Part shown: positions 34,862 to 44,892 of the stretch, one piece after another
How the letters are laid out: each line of letters begins with the position of its first letter
Position numbering within the stretch: the first letter of the stretch is position 1
Assembly (NCBI GenBank): GCA_023846275.1
Contig: CM043872.1
Span: 27,146,670-27,210,669, forward strand
Direction of reading: 5' to 3'
Length of the DNA: 64,000 nt
Source: Vanilla planifolia
Lineage: Eukaryota; Streptophyta; Magnoliopsida; Asparagales; Orchidaceae
Made by a program: the position numbers and the translations under genes
Notes under the pieces: generated by a model
What the model was told of the DNA's origin: nothing
The model's database searches: none
What the model saw: only the letters and a program-made list of their open reading frames with translations

Positions 34862-35256
34862 CTGATGGAAGCAAAAATGGAGCCTCTTCAGGTGATTGTC
34901 AGCACTAAAAATTGGTTTTGATTTTGTTGTGAAAGAAGAAATTAGTAGAATTTTGTATTATGACATCTCATTTTGTTGGGAAACCTATTGATGATTTATG
35001 ATTGGACATCAATTAGTTGTGTACAATCTAATTTTGATCTTTTGCCACTCTGCTTTCTTTCATGCTGCTCTGTCACTTTTGTTGACAGGAAAGACGCATC
35101 CTTAGTGCTCCAAGTACAGCAACAATTTCAAACATTTTTTCTCAACAGTTTAGAAAGTGCTCGAGGGACAAGGTTTTAATTCACATTACACCCAAAATCA
35201 CAAAATCTGGATTGATGCTCCAGAAGCCTTTGTTACAGTTATGTTTCAGCAAATGA
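34862..35256 (+). CDS. FEN1: Candidate C-terminal exons of FEN1
   Basis: Exon 16 of FEN1 ends in phase 0 at a good donor (AAG|GTATG) with no stop, so coding must continue or run into the intron. The best continuation I see is a 30-base exon at 34862-34891 (LMEAKMEPLQ), flanked by TTAAAAG| and CAG|GTGATT, followed by an exon from 35089 after GTTGACAG that stays open for 55 codons to TGA at 35254-35256. Joined to the body this would give 420 residues, longer than the roughly 380 of FEN1 but near the length I recall for plant FEN1b proteins. The tail is basic and Ser/Thr-rich, as family tails are, but I recognise no domain. The implied intron (25800-34861) is 9 kb and contains a copia element. 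Alternative: translation reads a few codons into intron 16 and the gene ends near 25.8 kb. Confidence 0.4.
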
Positions 35257-36882
35257 GCAGAGAAAGTTATTTAACTCATACGGTGAGTAGATGCGCAATG
35301 CAAAATGGTTTGACTATATGTTCTCTGTTTTGTGATTATGGTATATTCCAAATTTCTTTTGCTGGACTGATCTCCCAAGTGAAAATAAAAGCAAGGGCAT
35401 CTGAATGTTATCATTGCAGGCTGTAAATTTCAGTTTGTTTTACTATATACATGAATTTGGTTGAAGTAATCTCCATTACCTTTTTGATATGTTTTACAGG
35501 TATTTGTGAAGACCGATTAATATAAAATGAATGCGAGATTTTGTGGATCCGAAAGAATTCTCTGTGAAAGCTCTGGAGTTTGTGCAGTTTGATCTGCTGG
35601 TTTTCATTAAATACTACTGAAAATTCGTCTTGCAGATGGACCTTTTTGCACAAAATTATTAATGTTACTAAGCTGAAAGCTTTAATTTGCATTTGATATC
35701 ATGTTGATGTAACTTGTTTCATACCTTTAAATCTACTTGGATGACAGTGTGCTGTGTTTAGCAATGCTAGATTTGGTTATCAATAATCCCTTTATTCCTT
35801 CCATGTATGTTGTAGTGCAACACTAAAAACCATTGCTTGGCTAAGAACATTTTCTTTTGCTTCGTCTTATTCTAATGTAATTTGGTCGAACTTTGTTTTT
35901 TGACTAAGATGCCAGCATATGCGAGCCTGTAATATCCTGATTACTTGTTTCTTGAAGGACCTCAATTTTCTTCATGCTGAAATAAGACCATGGTTTCTCA
36001 CTAAATGTTTGTTCATTACTCTTTCAGAGGAGCTTACATAATGATTTCATCCCACCAAATAGAACATTGGAATCGAATAAACACAACCTTTGTGCTTAAA
36101 TAGTTGGTTTGACCATCTCATATTCTTTTTTAATTTGAGAGGCAATGGTAGCCTCATTTTAACAACTCACCGATTTCAGCTCTGTTAAGAAGTACCTATG
36201 AATGAATAGAACATGTTCCTATAGACATTACTAAAGCATGTACTTCTCCAACAGGCCAAGTAAGTAATCACAGTCATATAAAGTAACCTCTCTTCAACAT
36301 CAATACTTACAGCAGATTCCCACAAGTGAAATGCACATTCAACTTGGCCAAGCAAACAGGAATTTTCTCTCATGCCTATTGGGATTGCATGTATAAGAAT
36401 AAGAATTATCCAAAAGGGATCAAAACACATCCCTAAATTTGCATGTAAAGCTCCATAAGTGTATCAAACACTTAAAATGTTCATGCTGCTTTATTCATAC
36501 AGATTTAGGACTCTTTTTTGGTGTGGAAAGTGACTGGAAACAGAAGTAGACAACTGGTTGTGAGCAGCAATTTGTTGGGCTGCCAAGTATCACCAAGTAT
36601 TCCTTCAGCACTCCATACACAGACGATAAAGAGAGGGAATCTGGGCTATTTATAGAGAGTCGAGAAGGTAGTTTTGAGCTGTGCTGCTGTTACAAGTTTG
36701 CAATTTCTATATTTTTTTTCAGGTATTTGTTTCTCTGAAGTCTTTGTCTTATGTTGCTTAGAGTTTAAAAATTCCTTGATGATTGGTCTTGTAATTTATA
36801 ATTATTATTCAATGAAGTGAGCAGTTCATAGAACTGAATGTTCTCCTTCTATTTGATGCAGAATTCCATCTTAAAGTAGAGA
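35257..36882 (+). other. Probable FEN1 3' untranslated region and spacer
   Basis: No gene is recognised. If the tail exons are used, the FEN1 3' UTR begins here. The remainder up to the 5'-nucleotidase pseudogene contains only short, unremarkable open frames; the last part may be its leader. Confidence 0.4.
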
Positions 36883-37450
36883 ATGTTACAAGAGAACAAG
36901 TATGAGTGCTTGCTCTTTGGTATGTTTCAGATTACCAGTGCATAAAAGCGAAGTTTATTTATAATAATCTATCAAACTCGGTTAGATTTCCAAGTTATTA
37001 GTAAGGTTATGCTTGCCATATGCTTTCAGACATGGATGACACCTTGTATCCATTAAGTTCCGGCCTCAATCTAGCATGTTGCAGGAATATACAAGGTGAG
37101 CTTATCTAAATTATAGAATCTCTCATAATTATTTAGAAGCTTCAGGGTTATTATAGTTTAAGATGTTATGTTACTATAAATGCTTGCTTGCTGCAAAGGC
37201 TATTGATTTTCTTCCTTCCAGACTATATGTTGCAACACCTTGGCATTAAAGCAAGCCTAGTCCCGGTAATGTGCTTGGATTTGTACAAGGAGTATGGAAC
37301 CACTATGGCTGGTCTAAAGTTCAGGCTTTGGGTTTTGAATTCGATAATGATGAATTCCATTGTTATTTTCATTGTAAACTGCCATATGAGGTGTTGAAAC
37401 CTGATCCAGTGTTGAAGAATCTGCTGCTTTCCATGTCCCAAAGAAAAATT
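36883..37450 (+). pseudogene. 5' part of a HAD-family pyrimidine 5'-nucleotidase (SDT1-like) gene, disrupted
   Basis: Exons 36883-36919, 37030-37095 and 37222-37319 join in phase to a protein starting MLQENKYECLLF and containing DMDDTLYPLSSGLNLAC, the HAD motif I (D-x-D-x-T) of plant SDT1-like nucleotidases, then CLDLYKEYGTTMAGLK. Right after this Lys come five bases, TTCAG (37320-37324), then the next family segment continues in another frame from 37325: ALGFEFDNDEF ... KPDPVLKNLLLSM to QRKI at 37450, followed by GTATGC. TTCAG looks like the acceptor end of an intron that was otherwise lost. The rest of the family (about 200 residues with HAD motifs II-IV) is absent downstream. I therefore call it a pseudogene, a truncated or partial gene copy. 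The family dephosphorylates UMP/CMP in other species. Confidence 0.75.
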
Positions 37451-38182
37451 GTATGCATTTCCTTTCTCGTCATTGTGAAGCCACAGCTTTTGTAACAACA
37501 AATGTCCTCCAAAACCTTCCTTCAGAAGTTTAGGTGAATGATGTCTTTGAATTTATCGTGCAGACCCGAAACAGTCGTTATGGTTAGCATGAGCCGTGCG
37601 CTGATCTACAAGCCAACATTGTTTTCTGATATGATCATTTACACTAGCCAAGTAGTAGTCCCTTGTAAACATCTCTCTCTTCAGTGAAATGTGGAGAGAG
37701 ATCCAAATAGTTACCAAGTTATGCAAGAAAGGGTTTTTATTAAATTGTCGAATGCAATTTATTGTTAGATAGACTCTTAGTAAGCACAACTTTATTGATG
37801 CTAGACTATAACGCTTGTCACATTTAAGCCCAAAATGATGTAACCTTGTGTCAAATCAAAATGGAAATTATGATTATTGTACATTAAATATATGAACATA
37901 AGATTAACATATGTAGTGGTAAATATATGTTATTTGTAATATATATATAATATTAACATGATAATATTCAAATATAAGTGCCTATCCAAAAGTCTCAGGA
38001 GAGGACAAAAACGTAAACCAGAGATTGATCGAAAGTTAAGCAGCAGAAGAAACGGAGGAAGAAAAAAGAGAAGCATTGAAACAGTTTTATACGATCAAGG
38101 CGTTATCAGAGGAAGATAACAATATGCCTTTATCGATTACTAACACCTCTCTCTCTAGATGCATAAAAGGCTGGTTCGCATC
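37451..38182. other. Spacer after the nucleotidase fragment
   Basis: I looked here for the missing 3' exons of the nucleotidase gene and saw none. The sequence is AT-rich apart from its last part, which is probably the 3' region of the small gene on the minus strand. Confidence 0.5.
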
Positions 38183-38479
38183 CTAACACTTGTAGCAGCA
38201 ACCGGCCACCGCGCTGCCGCGGTGATGGAGGCTGGAGAGGTAGTGGAAAAAGCGACGGCGACGATGCTCCGAACGCAGCAAGGAGCGGAGCAGGAGCAGC
38301 AGGTACCGTGCGCCTCGGAGGCGAAGCAAGATTAGCCGCCACACGCGCACCGCAGTGGATCTGAGCCGCTCCGCGGTGGTGGCGCGCTTCCGGGAGAACT
38401 GATAGCTTCGTAGGAAGAGCTGCCGCTTCTCCACGTAGTGATCCTCCCTCAAAACTGTCGCCACCGTCACCGTCGCCAT
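38183..38479 (-). CDS. Small Arg/Leu-rich protein of unknown function, 98 residues
   Basis: Intronless frame starting at ATG 38479 (context GGGAATGGCG) and ending TAG at 38185-38183. The protein opens MATVTVATVLREDHYVEKRQ, continues FLRSYQFSRKR, and then becomes strongly basic and hydrophobic, with Arg/Leu runs (about residues 45-78) and a Cys-containing end (CCYKC). Its G+C content is far above the surroundings, typical of a real short plant gene. The N-terminal block looks like that of conserved small plant proteins without known function, but I cannot name the family with certainty. The 5' leader (38480-38660) contains a GA-rich tract (CT on the + strand, 38567-38605), common in plant leaders. 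It could be nuclear or organellar by its charge; no clear membrane segment or signal peptide is seen. Confidence 0.6.
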   Translation of the reverse strand: MATVTVATVLREDHYVEKRQLFLRSYQFSRKRATTAERLRSTAVRVWRLILLRLRGARYLLLLLRSLLRSEHRRRRFFHYLSSLHHRGSAVAGCCYKC

Positions 38480-38566
38480 TCCCAACTATGTCGATAGCAG
38501 AGTAACCGTTTCGTGAGCCTTTGGAGAAAAGATGGGTTTTGAAGAAGACAAACTAACTGCTCACCG

Positions 38567-38605
38567 TCTCTCTCTCTCTCTTCTCTCTCTTCTCCCTCTC
38601 TCACA
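38567..38605. repeat. CT/GA microsatellite upstream of the small Arg-rich gene
   Basis: CTCTCTCTCTTCTCTC run on the + strand, thus GA-rich in the leader or promoter of the minus-strand gene. Confidence 0.85.
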
Positions 38606-38659
38606 CAGACAACCGAGGAGTAACTGTTAAAGGAAACTTCAGAGCACATGCATATCATG

Positions 38660-39903
38660 TCCCGTCATACTCCTAACTGGAATAAATAATCATTTATTAA
38701 GAATTTAATATATCAAGATGAATATAAATAATTAATAACAGTCTTCACTAAAATGCCCATTATACCCTTGATTTCTTGTTCTTCCCAGGGGTAAAAAGGT
38801 ATACCTCTCCTGTAACTGCTTTGAGAAATGTGGAGTACCCAAACATGACCATTTAATCTAACCAAATAGACATTAATTCATTTGTAATAAAGTCACAGTC
38901 TTCCAGGAAATTTTAGCCTAAATGTATATAAAAATGCAATCTTCTCAGCATGCTTATGTTAAAAAAAGATATTTTGTCCTTTAATTTTTAATATCGTCGA
39001 AAAAAGTAAAAAGATTATTATTATTTTTTTTTATCAACTTATTTTCCTCCGTACAACTTAACATTATCCAAAGTCACACACAGAAAGAGGAGTAGCGTAG
39101 CGTTAGTACTCATCAAGTAATGAGCAATAACACCACTGTTATGTCATGCCAAAGGCCGGCCCTGCCGTCCGTATATTAACTAAACTAACAGCTAAACCAA
39201 TCCCTTTCATTTCAAAGATAAAAAATAAAATAAAATAAATAAAAAATAAAAAGCAGACACATCACCCTTCATCGGAGAGTAAATAAACAGTGCTTTAGAG
39301 AAGATTTTATAAAGCTTTTGATCATAAGAAACTGCAGATTGAGATAAGAATTATTTTAAATCGACTTTCACATTGAAAGCTGCAGATAAGAAATTGCAAT
39401 TAAGGAGCAAAAGCTGCTTTTAAAAGATTCGAGAATTTGCTTACTGCTGCTTTTACAAGTGATTTTAAAAATCGAAAGCAGTTGCTCTCATTTCCTTTGC
39501 TTTCCTGTAGTTATCCTAAAATCCTCTAGAAAAATTTGGGCAAACAGACTCGTACGCCAGGCAAACTTCAATGATTTGTCTTCAGTAAGCGTGTTAAGAA
39601 AATACCCAAAGACTTGAGAGAGAATCAAGCTAAAACAAGGCCAAACTAACTAATTCAATAGAGTTCCAATTCGAGCTAGATTAGTTATGTTACCTGCAAT
39701 TTTGACGACCCATGAATTTGGATCAATTTCCAATTCTAAACCTTTGCCTTTCTTCTTCCAATATTATATGCCAATTCTGTCTTTCTTATGTTTTATTCAA
39801 AGTATCATTTTTTTTTCCTTTGAATATGCAGTAAGGGGCATCCAAGGAGGTAAAAACTTACAAAAAATTAGAAAAAAGAGAATAATGCAGAGATCTATCG
39901 CAC
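38660..39903. other. Spacer with a possible MITE remnant
   Basis: Mostly AT-rich. Between about 39300 and 39490 the string AAAGCTGC/GCTGCTTTTA recurs in both orientations (for example AAAAGCTGCTTTTAAAAG at 39410 and GAAAGCAGTTGC at 39474), which suggests a small eroded inverted-repeat element. No gene is seen. Confidence 0.4.
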
Positions 39904-41083
39904 TAGCCGGCTTCCCCAAGAAAGCCCTCACGTTGGATTAAAGAAAGAAAGTGGGAATCCGACGTGGTCCTGATACCATTTGCTAAGAGCCATTATAAGA
40001 TCCCTCTTCGTGCTGACTGTAAGGGGAGACGAAAAGGAGAGAGTTGGAAAGAATCTGATAGAGAACAAAAGGAGATAGCTTCGAGAAACCCTCCGATGTG
40101 TTTGAAACCTTCACAGTCATTGTCGAAGACTGATTGCAGGATAAGACACTTTCGAACGAGTTTTGTCTTCCTCCATCTGCAATGCCAACTTCACTAGAAG
40201 CCTTGTCGATTTCTTCTCCTCCGCCGTTGAACCCACAACTTTGCCGCTTCTCAAGCCATCGAATACCCTTACCACATCTCTCTTCGCAAGCGAAGATTTT
40301 CGTCTTCACTAGCATCAACAATGCAAAACAAATAAGGATTCAAAAGCGTTTGGCCTTTAAACACAGCTTACTAAAAAGCTGCTTGCATCACACAAATCAA
40401 CACATGTCGACTCTTGTTGGCCAGCACCAAACTGCGCCAACTCGTTGACCCGCATTGACCCACACCGACTTGTCGACCTGCTCAGACTAGTGATGATACG
40501 TCAACACACGTAGAGTCGCACCAACAAACCAACACGAGTTGACCCTAGCAATACGTGCTAACCCGAGTAGATTCAAGTCAACCTGACTTATTCCGCACCA
40601 ACTGTGTGCAGCAAAACACGCCCACGGCCCACGCCCACCTAAGCCGAATTGTGTCGGTCCATGCCGACTTGAGCTCACCGGTCGATCAACCGCCACTCCA
40701 ACCGACTCTACACTAAACTCGGATGATTCACCGTTGATCAGGCTGATTCTCCATCGATCAGAGTCAATTCTCTGCTAATCCTAATCGATTCATCTCCAAT
40801 TCTGACTCGCCTCGATTTGGCCAATTTGCTGCTGATCAGGCCGATTTTTCGTTGATCCAAGTCGAGTCGCTGCCGATCTCAATCAAGTCACCGTAGATCC
40901 AGGTCAAGTCACTGCCGCATCCTATCGCACTATCTCAATGTTAACCACATCACATTCTACATCGCCGAGACATCCTTCGATAGTGTCACATACCCGCAAA
41001 TTAAAATCTTTAAACTAGAGGCCCTACCATAATACCCAAATCTCATTACATTACACCCATTTCAAAAAAATGTTTCAATACAC
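39904..41083 (+). repeat. 5' LTR of the gypsy-type element
   Basis: It shares many blocks with 43734-44892: for example CTTCACTA-AAGCCTTG-CGATTTCTT, AAAAAGCT-C-TGCATCACAC and GAGACATCCTTCGATAGT/AAGACATCCTTCAATAGT. It contains a GACC/GACTTG-rich tract (about 40440-40690) and the roughly 21-bp minisatellite (40720-40920). Confidence 0.85.
40720..40920 (+). repeat. Minisatellite of about 21 bp inside the 5' LTR
   Basis: About nine imperfect units, each beginning ATTC or AGTC, then CC or similar, then TCGATC/TTGATC and ending near CG or CA. Examples of unit starts: ATTCACCGTTGATC, ATTCTCCATCGATC, AGTCGCTGCCGATC. The same array is present in the other LTR. Confidence 0.8.
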
Positions 41084-41634
41084 ATCTCTTCACAACATCC
41101 TACCAACCTATCAGTACTTTTCGACCCAAGATCCTCCAGTTCGCACCAAACTGAAACTTTTTTTATTCTCAACCTAATCTTGTCATAAAACGAGCTCCTA
41201 ATCTTGATCAAGAACACCAATGTCCCCTTGATGACAAGTCTCACCTATTTTGACAACAAACATATAACCCAAATGTCATCGAAAATGTTTCCCTTTTCAT
41301 CGAAGAAATCCTTTTGATTTCTCTACCTCTTAAACTTCAACCATCTAATTCTACCTTTTATTAAGACAACTCATATCTATATGTTTTTTTTTAAAAAAAA
41401 TTTGAGATAATTACCTCTTTACAAGTCATGATTAGCACATTTGATACAAAATTTTCTCTACCTATCTTAAAGATGCAACATCAAAATGATTTTGAAAATT
41501 CTCTTAGATTAATTTTCTCATTTGACCAACACAAAGTTTTTCTTATCCTCCTTCAGTTTTATCAAACTTCAAAAGGTCTTTGAATCTTTTTTTATTTAAA
41601 GCACATCAATCGAAACTACTTTGAGCCTACCTTC

Positions 41635-41748
41635 AACATTTCAAAAAAGCCCTTAAAGAGGTTGATCAAGAGGGCTCTCGATTTACTAATTCAACATTTC
41701 AAAAAAGCTCTTAAAGAGGTTGATCAAGAGGGTTCTCGATTTACTGAG
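41635..41748 (+). repeat. 58-bp tandem duplication within the gag relic
   Basis: The string CATTTCAAAAAAGC(C/T)CTTAA, then AGAGGTTGATCAAGAGGG and TCTCGATTTACT, occurs twice with a period of 58 bases. One frame of each copy encodes FKKALKEVDQEGSRF or its equivalent. Because 58 is not a multiple of three, the duplication shifts the frame, adding to the decay of gag. Confidence 0.9.
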
Positions 41749-42790
41749 CAGTCCTAGCCCTCATCAAATCCCTTCAACTAAGAGATTTCCCAAAATACTT
41801 AAGTGCCCGTCGAATCGTTACAGGAAATATTCAATAGAGCTACTTGTTTCATCAATAATAAATTCTCTTTAGCTCTATCTGGCAGATCGAAAGAGAAAAC
41901 ATTGTTATTTCCAAGGCCCCTCGATCAAGGACAAAAAAGGCCACAAGATGACCAAGATAACTCTCAGAGGGTTCCCTGTGATCGACTAGGATAACAAACT
42001 CAATATTTTACCATTCCTTTAAGTGTATCCATAAAAAAAAATTGACAACCATTAAAAAAAATGAATTATATCAAAATCCAAGACCACTTTCGAAAAATAA
42101 TGAGATAACAAGATTCTGCAAATATCACGAAAACCATGGCCACATAATTTCTGAATGCAAGACCCTTAAAGTTTTAATCAATATATTGTTAAAAGAGGGC
42201 CGCCTCTAGGAATATAGGGTAAAAACCTCTAAATCGAATTCTATTTCTAGCAAACTTGCAAGACCAAGTACCACTGAAAGAACCAAGAAAGATGATCAAA
42301 CCTTTCAATTGGCATTAAAAAACAAAGGCAATGCCCTTGTTAGGATCGCCTATGTCATCACTAAATTGAAGCAGTCCCACTCAAAGAGCTCCACCCTAAG
42401 AACACTAGAAAGAACTATATTGCCAATGTGACACGATAACAAGAGCCATTAGTTTTGATATCACTCAGGCCCGAAGGCATGTCTCCTCTTGGCAACCTCT
42501 ACAACGATGCAATAGTAATCTCAGAGATAATTATCAATGTAGAAGTTTGTCGCATGCTCATTAACACTAGGAGTTCAATCGATAAAATTGGTATTAGTTG
42601 AAATTTTATCCTCTCGATTACAAGATTACTTGTAAGTTTCTCTAGAGAACCTCTAAAGCCAAAAGGGACCATCACATTGCCACTTACAATGGAAACTTCT
42701 TTTAACTCAACCATACACATGGTCAACTTCATTATAGTCATTCCTTCTCCTTATAATGCCATACTCGGAGGCCAACAATGAACAAATTTC
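41640..42790 (+). pseudogene. Gypsy-type gag-protease relic
   Basis: The zinc-binding end of gag is visible at about 42105-42170: FCKYHENHGHIISECKTLK, the C-x3-H-x-x-x-H-x4-C pattern of many plant gypsy gags. After stops and frame changes, the protease follows (about 42485-42780). HNDAIVISEIII leads to INTRSSID, where D-T-G-S-S is expected, so the catalytic Asp is Asn; later come REPLKPKGTITLPLTM and YNAILGGQ, matching the family's E-P-x-x-P-x-G-x-I-x-L-P and Y-N-A-I-L-G-R. It is not able to make a protein. Confidence 0.8.
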
Positions 42791-43733
42791 AGATGGTCGT
42801 CTTGACACCACACCTATACGTGAAATTCAATACTGCTTCAGGGGTGATTCGAGTGCAAGGGGACCTATTATAGTCAAGGAGACGCTACTTGAACACCATA
42901 AAAATGACAATTCAATCATCCATCGAACTCCACAAAAGAGTTCTTAACCATGCTTATCAACTTTAAACAGAAAACGATACTGAGCTTCCATACAATGTAG
43001 TGAAAGCTATTTGAAAAAATTTTACCACTTAAAGGTAAATGACACCAAAGGTATGAATTAACATATTGACTCTCAATGCAAGATTCATATATCTATTCTC
43101 TTAATCAACATGACTAAGTATCACTTACAAAAGTCTACTAAAAATTCTAACATCGCTTAAAGTTTGACTAATGTGTCATTGACATCTTTCATTGCCATCG
43201 AAATATCGAAAAATATTGAGAAAGATAACCTCTACACCTTCTTTTCTTCGTACCTCTCGCTCGAATGATACGAGAGGCAATGTTTGAACTTTTCTTTTAT
43301 CGTTGACCCCTCGCATGAAGGCTTAGGAAAGCATGTTATTGTCTCTTTTTTCTCTTGTCACAACTGTATTACATGACGGATTCAAGAAGTGCGGCCTAGA
43401 CCTCTCTCTCTCTCTTTTGACAACTATCAATAACACGAAAACCGCAAGAAAAGACGATGTTGTATCTCGTCTCTTTATCACCTTTAAAAAGCTTGATCGT
43501 CGCATTCTCATGCTTCAAATTCTTATCAGATTACAATACTATAGATATATCTTTGTTTTACATCTTTTAAAAAAAATGACAATTTGATGCTTCATAAATA
43601 AATGCTTTTTTTAAAAATATTATATGCAATTTTTTATTGTAACATAAATAATGGTATGAAGAGTTGGGTGACTGAATGAAAAAGCACCATTGAAAAACAA
43701 ATAAAAGGAATAGTATAAACAACTTACCACACC

Positions 43734-44892
43734 TGTCGGGTTCCCCGGGATAGCCCCCACGTCAAATTAAAGAATAAAAGTGAGAGTATGACGTGGTCTT
43801 GGCACCATTCGCCAAGCACTACTATAAGATCCCCCTTCCCGTCAACTACGGGGGGGAGTTGAAAAAGAGGGACAAAAGGAAGCGAAAGCAGAGAAAGAGG
43901 AGCAGAAGGAGATAGCTTCAAGAAGCCTCTTCAACGTGGTCAAAACCTTTCACAATCGTTGTTAGAGATTGATCGCACCACGAGATGCTTCCAAACGAGC
44001 TTTGTCTTACTCCGTTTGCAATCTCGACTTCACTACAAGCCTTGCCGATTTCTTATCCTTCGTCGCCGATCCCACAACTTCATCGCTTCTTAAGCTGTCA
44101 AATACCTTACTGCACTTCTCTCTCTTTGTAGGTGAGGATTTTTGTCTTCCGAAGTGCTGACAACGCATAACAAATAGGGATTTCAAAAATGTTTGGCATT
44201 TGAATGCAGCTTTTTAAAAAGCTCCCTGCATCACACGACAACCCACATCAACCTACGTCAATCTATGTCGACCCGCACCGACTTGAGCCGACTCGCTAAC
44301 CCAGATCAACCCGTGTGGTCCCACACCTGCTCGCCGACTTGTTAAGACCCTCCATGACAATGCCAACACGAGTAGACCCACGCCAAAAACATCGATACGT
44401 ATCTACCAACTTCAACCTTGACGATACACGTCAACCAACATCGACGCTGGCGACAAATGCCAACTTGAGTTGACCCAAGTCGACCTGCCTTATTCCTCAC
44501 TAGCCTGTGCACACCAGAGCTGGCCCACACCAAATCTATGTCGATCCCAAACAATTCACCACCGATCCGCCCGATTCTCTGTCGATCTAGGCCTATTCTT
44601 CTCCGATCAGGTAGACTCGCTTCCGATCTGACTGATTCGTCACCGATCTAGACCAATTTTCCATTAGTCAGGTCGATTCTCCTCCGATCCAAACCGAGTC
44701 GCCGTCGATCTATCCGAGTCACCGTCAATTCCAGCTGAGTCACCGCCATCTCCTACCGCATCTTCTCAACATCAACAATGTCACATTCTATATCGCCAAG
44801 ACATCCTTCAATAGTACCACGTACCCACAAATTAAAACCTTTAAACCAGAATTTTGCTACATCACACTAATCTGTCTCAAAGGTGTGCTACA
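43734..44892 (+). repeat. 3' LTR of the gypsy-type element
   Basis: It starts TGTCGGGTTCC and shares most blocks with the 5' LTR. It includes the CGATC minisatellite (about 44548-44750), here with about ten units of 20-21 bp, which are more regular and G+C-richer than in the 5' copy. Confidence 0.85.
44548..44750 (+). repeat. Minisatellite of 20-21 bp inside the 3' LTR
   Basis: Units such as ATTCACCACCGATC, ATTCTCTGTCGATC, ATTCTCCTCCGATC and AGTCGCCGTCGATC follow one another with 6-7 variable bases between. It is the counterpart of the array at 40720-40920. Confidence 0.8.

Larger units (their letters stand above)
39904..44892 (+). mobile_element. Ty3/gypsy-type LTR element with gag and protease relics only
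   Basis: Two long direct repeats (39904 to about 41083 and 43734 to about 44892; start-to-start distance 3830) flank about 2.65 kb. The second starts TGTCGGGTTCCCCGG, a usual start for plant gypsy LTRs; the first has TAGCCGGCTTCCCC. The inside has a gag zinc-binding segment and a retroviral-type protease relic, but no reverse transcriptase, RNase H or integrase that I can find. This is the layout of non-autonomous elements such as TR-GAG. Many stops are present and the LTRs are diverged, so it is an old insertion. No target-site duplication was found; right ends are approximate. Confidence 0.8.

Noticed and set aside
38130-38342. Alternative minus-strand frame rich in Ala/Pro/Ser overlapping the small Arg-rich gene
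   Set aside because: It is the alternative frame of a G+C-rich coding region, starts inside the other gene, and has low-complexity content.
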